A DNA stretch of 10,769 nt, taken from NCBI GenBank assembly GCA_041628615.1, contig JBFKOW010000128.1, positions 1 through 10,769 of the forward strand, read 5' to 3'. The translations under genes were made by a program, and so were the position numbers. The DNA comes from JAMWZF01 sp041628615. Its GTDB lineage: Bacteria > Pseudomonadota > Alphaproteobacteria > Rhodobacterales > Rhodobacteraceae. A model generated the notes under the pieces. The model was not told the DNA's origin. It was given only the letters and a program-made list of their open reading frames with translations, and ran no database searches. Shown piece after piece: positions 5,476-10,769 of the stretch; positions within the stretch are counted from its first letter, which is position 1; each line of letters begins with the position of its first letter.

Positions 5476-5736
5476 ATGACCGCAACCGGGATGGGATCGA
5501 CGCGGATCGCCGGGGCGGTGGCGCGGCTCTTCGGCGCGGTCACGGTGCTGACGGGCGGCCGCGTGCTGACGGGCGCCGAGGCGGGCGCCGTGGCGCCCTT
5601 CGTGCTCTGGTCCGACACCCTTGCCGGGCTGACCTGCATGGCTGCCGGGGCCGGGCTCTGGACCGGGCGGCGCCGGGCGGCGGGGCTGTCGGTGGCGGCC
5701 TGCTGGCGTCGCGCGGGGGGCGGCCAGCGCCCCTGA
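5476..5736 (+). CDS. Small hypothetical membrane protein, possibly truncated
   Basis: An 86-residue ORF with GGGGAGG 7 nt before the ATG. It holds two hydrophobic segments: about residues 11-31 (IAGAVARLFGAVTVLTGGRV) and about 36-61 (GAVAPFVLWSDTLAGLTCMA then AGAGLW). A positive cluster, TGRRR, follows. The pattern of a GGRVL turn, a PFVLW helix start and a GLW-Arg-Arg end recalls, from memory, the first half of small alphaproteobacterial membrane proteins of roughly 120-150 residues. The expected second hydrophobic half is absent in all three frames downstream, which suggests a decayed remnant. Its site between rpmD and rplO, after a terminator and with no clear promoter, also argues against strong expression. 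The alternative is a genuine short lineage-specific protein. Confidence 0.42.
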   Translation: MTATGMGSTRIAGAVARLFGAVTVLTGGRVLTGAEAGAVAPFVLWSDTLAGLTCMAAGAGLWTGRRRAAGLSVAACWRRAGGGQRP

Positions 5737-5778
5737 GACGCGCGGCCCTTACCGGACGGCTCTGCCCTCGCATCGCCC

Positions 5779-5807
5779 TTGAAACGCGGCGGCGGAGCGT
5801 GTAGCTG
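5779..5807 (+). promoter_or_regulatory. Possible promoter for rplO-secY-adk
   Basis: TTGAAA (5779-5784) is spaced 17 nt from TAGCTG (5802-5807). The -10 box is weak, but position and spacing fit a restart of transcription after the terminator at 5352. A leader of about 88 nt would precede rplO and includes a 6-bp stem, GTGCCC (5858-5863) with GGGCAC (5876-5881). Confidence 0.42.
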
Positions 5808-5901
5808 CCCCCGGTGGCCCTGCGCCACGCCGACTCGAAAACCAAGAAACGCCGTGGGTGCCCATCTCGCTTCGGGGGCACATCCGGCAAGGAGAAGCGA
5901 C

Positions 5902-6372
5902 ATGAAACTCAATGAACTCCGGGACAATCCCGGCGCCGCCAAGAAACCCATGCGGATCGCCCGCGGCCCGGGCTCGGGCAAGGGCAAGACCGCCGGCCGC
6001 GGCATCAAGGGCCAGAAGTCCCGGTCGGGCGTGGCCATCAAGGGCTACGAGGGCGGCCAGATGCCGCTCTACCAGCGGCTGCCCAAGCGCGGCTTCAACA
6101 AGCCGAACCGCAAGTCCTTCGCCGTGGTCAACCTCGGCCTGATCCAGAAATTCATCGACGCGGGCAAGCTCGACGCCGGCAACGTGACCGAGGACGCGAT
6201 CGTCGCCGCCGGGGTCACCAGCCGCAAGCGGGACGGCATCCGGGTTCTCGGCAAGGGCGAGATCACCGCGAAGGCGACGATCACCGTCACCGGCGCCTCG
6301 AAGAGCGCCATCGCGGCGGTGGAGAAGGCCGGCGGTTCCCTCACGGTCACGTCGGCCGCCGCGACCGAATAG
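5902..6372 (+). CDS. rplO: 50S ribosomal protein L15
   Basis: A 156-residue L15 (uL15), a late-assembly 50S protein with a long basic extension reaching into the subunit. The N-terminal MKLNELRDNPGA is followed by the Gly/Lys/Arg-rich segment RGPGSGKGKTAGRGIKGQKS (about residues 20-39) and the GGQMPLYQRLPKRGFNK motif, all characteristic. The frame is open upstream to 5779, but the ATG at 5902 has AAGGAG (5889-5894) 7 nt upstream and the normal family start. Separated from rpmD by a 599-nt insert, it probably begins a new transcription unit. Confidence 0.97.
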   Translation: MKLNELRDNPGAAKKPMRIARGPGSGKGKTAGRGIKGQKSRSGVAIKGYEGGQMPLYQRLPKRGFNKPNRKSFAVVNLGLIQKFIDAGKLDAGNVTEDAIVAAGVTSRKRDGIRVLGKGEITAKATITVTGASKSAIAAVEKAGGSLTVTSAAATE

Positions 6373-6419
6373 AGGTTGAGCGGGGGCCCCGCGCCCCTTA
6401 CATGCCTCTGAAGACTTTC

Positions 6420-6452
6420 CGCGCCGCCGCCCGCACCGGGACCGGCGGCGCG
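6420..6452 (+). other. Hairpin in the rplO-secY gap
   Basis: CGCGCCGCCG (6420-6429) and CGGCGGCGCG (6443-6452) form a perfect 10-bp stem with a 13-nt loop. No T-tract follows, and the secY Shine-Dalgarno lies just downstream (6462-6467). It may lower secY and adk expression relative to rplO or protect an RNA end; that role is inferred. Confidence 0.45.
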
Positions 6453-6472
6453 TGTCAACCGAAAGAGCGCCC

Positions 6473-7849
6473 ATGGCATCAGCAGCAGAGCAAATGGCCG
6501 CCAACATGAGCTGGGGGGCCTTCGGCAAGGCCACCGAGCTTCGGCAGCGCATCCTCTTCACCCTCGGCATCCTGATCGTCTACCGGATCGGCACCTACAT
6601 CCCGGTGCCCGGGATCGACGGCGCGGCGCTGCGGGACTTCATGGAACAGGCGGCGAGCGGCATCGGCGGCATCCTGTCGATGTTCACCGGCGGCGCGCTG
6701 AGCCGGATGGGGGTCTTCGCCCTCGGCATCATGCCCTACATCTCGGCCTCGATCATCGTGCAGCTGATGGGCGCGATGTACGAGCCGTGGAAGCAGCTCA
6801 AGAAAGAGGGCGAGGCGGGGCGCAAGAAGCTCAACCAGTATACCCGCTACGGCACCGTGGTCCTTGCCACCTTCCAGGCCTACGGCATGGCGGTGAGCCT
6901 CGAGGCCGGCGGGCTGGTGACCGATCCGGGGATGTTCTTCCGCGCCGCCTGCGTCATCACGCTGGTCGGCGGCACGATGTTCCTGATGTGGCTGGGCGAA
7001 CAGATCACCGCCCGGGGCATCGGCAACGGCATCTCGCTCATCATCTTCGTCGGCATCATCGCCGAGATCCCCGCCGCGCTGGCGCAGTTCCTGAGCCAGG
7101 GCCGGACCGGGGCGATCTCCACCGGCGTCATCCTCGCGATGATCGCGCTGGTGCTGGTGACGCTGACCTTCGTGGTGTTCATGGAGCGCGCCCTGCGCAA
7201 GATCACCATCCAGTATCCGCGCCGGCAGGTGGGGATGAAGGTCTATGACGGCGGCCAGTCGCACCTGCCGATCAAGGTCAACCCGGCCGGCGTGATCCCG
7301 GCGATCTTCGCCTCGGCGCTGCTCCTGCTGCCGACCACGCTCAGCACCTTCTCGGGCGGCCAGAGCGGGCCGGTGATGTCCACCATCCTCGCCTATTTCG
7401 GGCCGGGCCAGCCGCTCTACCTCGCCTTCATGGCGGCGATGGTGATCTTCTTCACCTTCTTCTACACCAAGGAAGTGGCGTTCAAGGTCGACGACGTCGC
7501 CGACAACCTGAAGAACCAGAACGGCTTCGTCCCCGGCATCCGGCCGGGCAAGCGGACGGCGGAATACCTCGACTACGTGCTGACCCGGATCCTCGTGCTC
7601 GGCTCGGGCTACCTCGCGCTGGTGGTGCTGCTGCCCGAGATCCTGCGCAACGAACTGGCGATCCCGTTCTACTTCGGCGGCACCTCGGTGCTGATCATCG
7701 TCAGCGTCGGGATGGACACGATCCAGCAGGTCCAGAGCCACCTGCTTGCCCACCAGTACGAGGGCCTGATCGAGAAGAGCCAGCTGCGCGGCCGGCGCGG
7801 CGGGGGCGGCTCGGGAACGAAGCGGCGCAAGGGACCGGCACGGCGATGA
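6473..7849 (+). CDS. secY: Protein translocase channel subunit SecY
   Basis: A 458-residue SecY, the inner-membrane channel of the Sec translocon working with SecE, SecG and SecA. About ten membrane segments can be placed, roughly at 24-44, 78-100, 124-144, 155-175, 183-206, 217-237, 271-291, 314-334, 368-390 and 396-414. Family signatures are GIMPYISASIIVQL (85-98) and the region from LGEQITARGIGNGISLI (174-190). The cytosolic loop with KITIQYPRRQVG (243-254) is the ribosome/SecA contact zone. The basic tail (439-458) is rich in Gly, Arg and Lys. The frame is open to a GTG at 6452, but the ATG at 6473 has AAAGAG upstream and matches the Rhodobacter-type start MASAAEQMAAN. Its stop overlaps adk as ATGA. 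Confidence 0.98.
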   Translation: MASAAEQMAANMSWGAFGKATELRQRILFTLGILIVYRIGTYIPVPGIDGAALRDFMEQAASGIGGILSMFTGGALSRMGVFALGIMPYISASIIVQLMGAMYEPWKQLKKEGEAGRKKLNQYTRYGTVVLATFQAYGMAVSLEAGGLVTDPGMFFRAACVITLVGGTMFLMWLGEQITARGIGNGISLIIFVGIIAEIPAALAQFLSQGRTGAISTGVILAMIALVLVTLTFVVFMERALRKITIQYPRRQVGMKVYDGGQSHLPIKVNPAGVIPAIFASALLLLPTTLSTFSGGQSGPVMSTILAYFGPGQPLYLAFMAAMVIFFTFFYTKEVAFKVDDVADNLKNQNGFVPGIRPGKRTAEYLDYVLTRILVLGSGYLALVVLLPEILRNELAIPFYFGGTSVLIIVSVGMDTIQQVQSHLLAHQYEGLIEKSQLRGRRGGGGSGTKRRKGPARR

Positions 7850-8520
7850 ACATCATTCTGTTGGGGCCCCCGGGGGCCGGCAAGGGCACCCAGGCGCGGC
7901 GGCTTGTGGACGAGAGGGACATGGTGCAGCTGTCCACCGGCGACATGCTGCGCGAGGCCCGCACCTCGGGCACCGCGATGGGCAAGGTCGTCGCCGACGT
8001 GATGGACCGGGGCGACCTGGTCACCGACGAGATCGTGATCGGCCTGATCCGCGAGAAGCTGGCCGACACCAGCCATGCCGGCGGCTTCATCTTCGACGGC
8101 TTCCCCCGGACGCTGGCGCAGGCCGACGCGCTGGGCGCGCTGCTCGACGAGGTGGGGCAGGGGCTCGACGCGGTGATCGAGATGCAGGTGGACGACGCGG
8201 CGCTGGTGGCGCGGATCACCGCCCGGTCGACCTGCGCCTCCTGCGGCGAGGTCTACAACGACAACACCAAGCCGATCCCGGCCGACGGCAAGTGCGCCAA
8301 GTGCGGCGGCACCGAGTTCGCCCGCCGGGCCGACGACAACGAGGACAGCCTCAAGACCCGGCTGATGGCCTACTACAAGCAGACCTCGCCGCTGATCGGC
8401 TATTACTATGCCAGGGGCGACCTGGTGTCGGTCGACGGTCTGGGCGAGATCGAGGACGTCGCCGGCGCGATCCGCGCCGCGCTCAACGGCGCCTCCGACA
8501 GGGCGGCCCGGACCGCCTGA
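7846..8520 (+). CDS. adk: Adenylate kinase with four-cysteine metal-binding LID
   Basis: A 224-residue long-form adenylate kinase (ATP + AMP to 2 ADP, cytosol). It has the P-loop GPPGAGKGT (7-15), the AMP-binding STGDMLR (30-36) and FDGFPRT (83-89), and the LID/catalytic RADDNEDSLKTR (161-172). The LID domain carries Cys130, Cys133, Cys150 and Cys153 in a CxxC-16-CxxC arrangement, the same positions as the structural metal site of Paracoccus denitrificans adenylate kinase. It overlaps secY by four bases (ATGA) and is therefore probably translationally coupled to it. The secY-adk pair is common in alphaproteobacteria. The C-terminal tail after about residue 213 (NGASDRAARTA) is less conserved. 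Confidence 0.98.
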   Translation: MNIILLGPPGAGKGTQARRLVDERDMVQLSTGDMLREARTSGTAMGKVVADVMDRGDLVTDEIVIGLIREKLADTSHAGGFIFDGFPRTLAQADALGALLDEVGQGLDAVIEMQVDDAALVARITARSTCASCGEVYNDNTKPIPADGKCAKCGGTEFARRADDNEDSLKTRLMAYYKQTSPLIGYYYARGDLVSVDGLGEIEDVAGAIRAALNGASDRAARTA

Positions 8521-8534
8521 GAAAACCGGACGCC

Positions 8535-8557
8535 GCGCCCCGGTCCGGCCGGGGCGC
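8535..8557 (+). terminator. Hairpin after adk, possible terminator
   Basis: GCGCCCCGG (8535-8543) and CCGGGGCGC (8549-8557) form a perfect 9-bp stem with a 5-nt loop, 14 nt after the adk stop. No T-rich tail follows, so termination efficiency is doubtful. Its position before the rpsM promoter supports a transcript end here. Between this hairpin and the promoter (8558-8668) I see no ORF, repeat or RNA gene that I can support. Confidence 0.4.
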
Positions 8558-8668
8558 CGGCCGCACGGCCCGCAATGCCGGACCTTCCAATCCCGACGGG
8601 TCGGTTGCCTTGTCACCGTGGACGACCGATCGTCTGCCGGCCGTCGTCAGGGGCGGCGCCGAAACTGC

Positions 8669-8708
8669 TTGACAGGGGGTTGACCCTTTGCGCGCAGCCC
8701 CCTAGGTA
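8669..8708 (+). promoter_or_regulatory. Candidate strong promoter for rpsM-rpsK-rpoA
   Basis: TTGACC (8680-8685) lies exactly 17 nt before TAGGTA (8703-8708). A second, better -35-like box, TTGACA (8669-8674), sits 11 nt upstream but has no -10 at the correct distance. An inverted repeat, AGGGGG (8674-8679) and CCCCCT (8698-8703), spans the promoter core. The layout is typical of growth-regulated alphaproteobacterial promoters. Transcription would start near 8715 and give a leader of about 145 nt. Confidence 0.7.
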
Positions 8709-8777
8709 GCCCCATCCTGACAGGACCGATGCCGAATCGCGCCCGCGCGCGGCCGGCGGACCACCTTGGACTTCAGC

Positions 8778-8806
8778 GGCCCGGCGGCGCGATCCTGCCC
8801 CGGGCC
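8778..8806 (+). promoter_or_regulatory. Hairpin within the long rpsM leader
   Basis: GGCCCGG (8778-8784) pairs with CCGGGCC (8800-8806) around a 15-nt loop. The leader then contains an A6 run (8816-8821) and ends at the AAAGGA ribosome binding site. In E. coli, S4 represses the alpha operon by binding a leader pseudoknot upstream of rpsM. A similar role here is only a hypothesis, and I see no obvious match to that structure. Confidence 0.4.
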
Positions 8807-8847
8807 TTGGTTGTGAAAAAAGGGCCTGGCGCTACGGGCTCGCACCG

Positions 8848-8853
8848 AAAGGA
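8848..8853 (+). promoter_or_regulatory. Ribosome binding site that fixes the TTG start of rpsM
   Basis: AAAGGA lies 7 nt before the TTG at 8861. It decides against the upstream in-frame ATG at 8729, whose only Shine-Dalgarno-like sequence (AGGA, 8722-8725) is just 3 nt away and whose extension would be 44 Arg/Pro/Gly-rich residues absent from S13. Confidence 0.8.
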
Positions 8854-8860
8854 CATCGAC

Positions 8861-9229
8861 TTGGCACGTATTGCCGGCGTGAACATCCCCACCGCCAAAC
8901 GGGTGCCCATCGCACTCACCTACATCACCGGAATCGGCCACACCTCGGCCAAGGCAATCTGCGACGCGGTCAACATCGACCACGCCCGCCGGGTCAACGA
9001 GCTGTCTGACGCCGAGGTTCTGGCGATCCGCGAGCACATCGACGCCAACTACACGGTCGAGGGCGACCTGCGCCGCGAGACCCAGATGAACATCAAGCGG
9101 CTGATGGACCTCGGCTGCTACCGCGGACTGCGCCACCGCCGGAACCTGCCGGTTCGCGGCCAGCGCACCCATACCAACGCCCGCACCCGCAAGGGCCCGG
9201 CGAAACCCATCGCCGGCAAGAAGAAATAA
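8861..9229 (+). CDS. rpsM: 30S ribosomal protein S13 (TTG start)
   Basis: A 122-residue S13 (uS13) of the 30S head, which contacts P-site tRNA and L5 in intersubunit bridges. The N-terminus ARIAGVNIPTAKRVPIAL is canonical once the TTG at 8861 is taken as the start. The helix-two-turn-helix region ITGIGHTSAKAICDAV, the GCYRGLRHRRNLPVRGQRT signature and the lysine-rich tail are present. No ATG exists at the expected start; automated calls may choose the ATG at 8729 and report a 166-residue protein. It is the first gene of the presumed alpha operon, and 12 nt separate it from rpsK. Confidence 0.97.
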   Translation: MARIAGVNIPTAKRVPIALTYITGIGHTSAKAICDAVNIDHARRVNELSDAEVLAIREHIDANYTVEGDLRRETQMNIKRLMDLGCYRGLRHRRNLPVRGQRTHTNARTRKGPAKPIAGKKK

Positions 9230-9241
9230 GGAGGCGCTGAT

Positions 9242-9634
9242 ATGGCTCGTGATCCCCGTCGCGGAGGCAAGAAGAAGGTCTCCAAGAACATCGCCGCCGG
9301 TGTGGCGCATGTGAACTCGTCGTTCAACAACACCAAGATCCTGATCTCGGACGTACAGGGCAACGCGATCTCGTGGTCTTCCTCGGGCGCGATGGGCTTC
9401 AAGGGATCGCGGAAGTCGACCCCCTACGCCGCGCAGGTCGCCGCCGAGGACGCGGGAAAGAAGGCGCAGGAACACGGCGTCAAGACCCTCGAGGTCGAGG
9501 TGCAGGGGCCGGGTTCGGGCCGCGAGAGCGCGCTGCGCGCGCTGGCCGCGGTGGGCTTCAACATCACGTCGATCCGCGACGTGACGCCGATCGCCCACAA
9601 CGGCTGCCGGCCGCCGAAGCGCCGCCGGGTCTGA
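9242..9634 (+). CDS. rpsK: 30S ribosomal protein S11
   Basis: A 130-residue S11 (uS11) of the 30S platform near the mRNA exit and E site. It shows GVAHVNSSFNNTKILISDVQ (residues 20-39), the SSSGAMGFKGSRKSTPYAAQ block and the C-terminal signature ITSIRDVTPIAHNGCRPPKR. A full AAGGAGG overlaps the rpsM stop and lies 7 nt before the ATG. No rpsD follows, unlike the E. coli alpha operon; the next gene is rpoA, as usual in alphaproteobacteria. Confidence 0.98.
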   Translation: MARDPRRGGKKKVSKNIAAGVAHVNSSFNNTKILISDVQGNAISWSSSGAMGFKGSRKSTPYAAQVAAEDAGKKAQEHGVKTLEVEVQGPGSGRESALRALAAVGFNITSIRDVTPIAHNGCRPPKRRRV

Positions 9635-9652
9635 GGCGGGACGACGACGAAG

Positions 9653-9693
9653 GGGATCCGGGCCGGTTTCGGCCGGGGTCCCTTGACCTTTTT
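9653..9693 (+). terminator. Attenuator-like hairpin with T-tract between rpsK and rpoA
   Basis: GGGATCC (9653-9659) pairs with GGGTCCC (9676-9682), including one T-G wobble. After one G-G mismatch, GGCCG (9661-9665) pairs with CGGCC (9670-9674) around GTTT. Six bases later comes T5 (9689-9693). This has the form of an intrinsic terminator, but rpoA starts only 60 nt downstream with no strong promoter between. Partial termination that keeps RpoA below r-protein level is a reasonable inference. Confidence 0.55.
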
Positions 9694-9752
9694 GAAACCT
9701 CGGGAGTTCGCCCCAGTCGATCATGGAGGGGTGAACGGGAATGGAGGGCCGC

Positions 9753-10769
9753 ATGATCCACAGGAACTGGGCAGAACTGATCAAGCCGAACCAGCTTGAG
9801 GTGCGTCCGGGCAACGACCCGATGCGCCAGGCCACGCTGGTGGCCGAACCGCTGGAGCGGGGCTTCGGCCTCACGCTGGGCAACGCGCTGCGCCGGGTGC
9901 TGCTGTCGTCGCTGCAGGGCGCGGCGGTGACCAGCGTGCAGATCGACAACGTGCTGCACGAGTTCTCCTCGGTGTCCGGCGTCCGCGAGGACGTCACCGA
10001 CATCGTGCTGAACCTCAAGGGCGTCGCGATCCGCATGGACGTGGACGGGCCGAAGCGGCTCACCGTGCAGGCCAAGGGGCCGGGCGTGGTGACCGCCGCC
10101 GACATCTCGGAATCGGCCGGCATCGAGATCCTGAACAAGGACCACGTGCTGTGCCACCTCGACGAGGGCGCCGACCTCTACATGGAACTGACCGTCAACA
10201 CCGGGAAGGGCTATGTCGCGGCGGACAAGAACAAGCCCGAGGACGCCCCGATCGGCATGATCGCCATCGACGCGATCTACTCGCCGGTCAAGAAGGTGAG
10301 CTACGACGTGCAGCCGACCCGCGAGGGCCAAGTGCTGGACTACGACAAGCTGACCATGAAGGTCGAGACCGACGGCTCGATCACCCCGGATGACGCGGTG
10401 GCCTATGCCGCCCGCATCCTGCAGGACCAGCTGTCGATCTTCGTCAACTTCGACGAGCCGGAATCGGCGCAGGCCGCGTCCGAGGACGACGGGCTGGAAT
10501 TCAACCCGCTGCTGCTCAAGAAGGTGGACGAACTGGAACTGTCGGTCCGCTCGGCGAACTGCCTGAAGAACGACAACATCGTCTACATCGGCGACCTGAT
10601 CCAGAAGACCGAGGCCGAGATGCTGCGGACCCCGAACTTCGGCCGCAAGTCGCTCAACGAGATCAAGGAAGTGCTGTCCGGCATGGGCCTGCACCTCGGC
10701 ATGGATGTCGAGGACTGGCCGCCCGACAACATCGAGGACCTGGCCAAGAAGTTCGAGGACCAGTTCTGA
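9753..10769 (+). CDS. rpoA: DNA-directed RNA polymerase subunit alpha
   Basis: A 338-residue RpoA, whose N-terminal domain dimerises to start core polymerase assembly and whose C-terminal domain binds UP elements and activators. The N-terminal domain includes the EPLERGFGLTLGNALRR block (about 32-48) and VLHEFSSVSGVREDVTDIV. After a linker rich in acidic residues, the C-terminal domain contains LSVRSANCLKNDNI, in which R266 aligns with the DNA-contacting R265 of E. coli, then RTPNFGRKSLNEIKEVL. An ATG at 9741 is in frame, but 9753 is chosen because GGAGG (9743-9747) is 5 nt upstream and MIHRNWAELIKP is the family start. The stop codon is the last triplet of the window, so the gene is complete. 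Confidence 0.98.
   Translation: MIHRNWAELIKPNQLEVRPGNDPMRQATLVAEPLERGFGLTLGNALRRVLLSSLQGAAVTSVQIDNVLHEFSSVSGVREDVTDIVLNLKGVAIRMDVDGPKRLTVQAKGPGVVTAADISESAGIEILNKDHVLCHLDEGADLYMELTVNTGKGYVAADKNKPEDAPIGMIAIDAIYSPVKKVSYDVQPTREGQVLDYDKLTMKVETDGSITPDDAVAYAARILQDQLSIFVNFDEPESAQAASEDDGLEFNPLLLKKVDELELSVRSANCLKNDNIVYIGDLIQKTEAEMLRTPNFGRKSLNEIKEVLSGMGLHLGMDVEDWPPDNIEDLAKKFEDQF

Noticed and set aside
5779..5901. 41-residue extension of L15 from a TTG at 5779
   Set aside because: Not part of the L15 family; the TTG is better read as the start of a -35 box, and AAGGAG precedes the ATG at 5902.
6479..7753. 424-codon minus-strand open frame opposite secY
   Set aside because: Composition is dominated by His, Asp, Gln and Arg, as expected for the antisense of a membrane protein gene. 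It covers only secY, which is certain.
8702..10138. Long open frame of 478 codons on the minus strand opposite rpsM, rpsK and rpoA
   Set aside because: It is a GC-rich shadow of well-supported + strand genes, with no recognisable domain and no suitable ribosome binding site.
1..10769. tRNA, rRNA, integrase or transposase genes
   Set aside because: I saw no cloverleaf, rRNA motif or transposase-like protein on either strand.

Overview
The window is a stretch of the conserved S10-spc-alpha ribosomal-protein gene string of a high-GC alphaproteobacterium, most likely a member of the Rhodobacteraceae. The evidence is the gene order secY-adk-rpsM-rpsK-rpoA (adk directly after secY, no rpmJ), the Paracoccus-like four-cysteine LID of adenylate kinase, a 338-residue RpoA, a zinc-free 101-residue S14, and a SecY N-terminus of the Rhodobacter type. 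The genus cannot be fixed from this sequence.

Layout on the + strand: rpmC, rpsQ, rplN, rplX, rplE, rpsN, rpsH, rplF, rplR (941-4347); a 173-nt gap; rpsE, rpmD (4521-5302); a 599-nt non-ribosomal insert (5303-5901) with a palindromic repeat, a strong hairpin terminator candidate, a small probably truncated membrane-protein ORF and a possible promoter; rplO, secY, adk (5902-8520); a 340-nt gap with a strong promoter and a long leader; rpsM, rpsK, rpoA (8861-10769). At the left edge one gene lies on the - strand (44-664), a putative 2-oxoglutarate/Fe(II) oxygenase-like protein. It sits immediately before rpmC, where rplP would normally be, and a good promoter (824-852) restarts transcription toward rpmC.

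The r-proteins, the secretion channel SecY, adenylate kinase and the RNA polymerase alpha subunit are the usual growth-linked set. The less ordinary part is how the string is divided. Three candidate promoters, several hairpins and a mid-cluster terminator suggest at least three transcription units (rpmC to rpmD, rplO to adk, rpsM to rpoA). Four copies of an 18-nt near-perfect palindrome with a GTAG/GTGA head, which look like REP elements, have landed in the gaps. A fifth, diverged copy with a compensatory base-pair change is likely.

I found no CRISPR array, tRNA, rRNA, intact mobile element, or previously undescribed multi-gene system. The points most worth a second look are the REP-like family inside an essential operon, the insert between rpmD and rplO (including a hairpin that buries the Shine-Dalgarno sequence of the small ORF), and the leaders of rpmC and rpsM.
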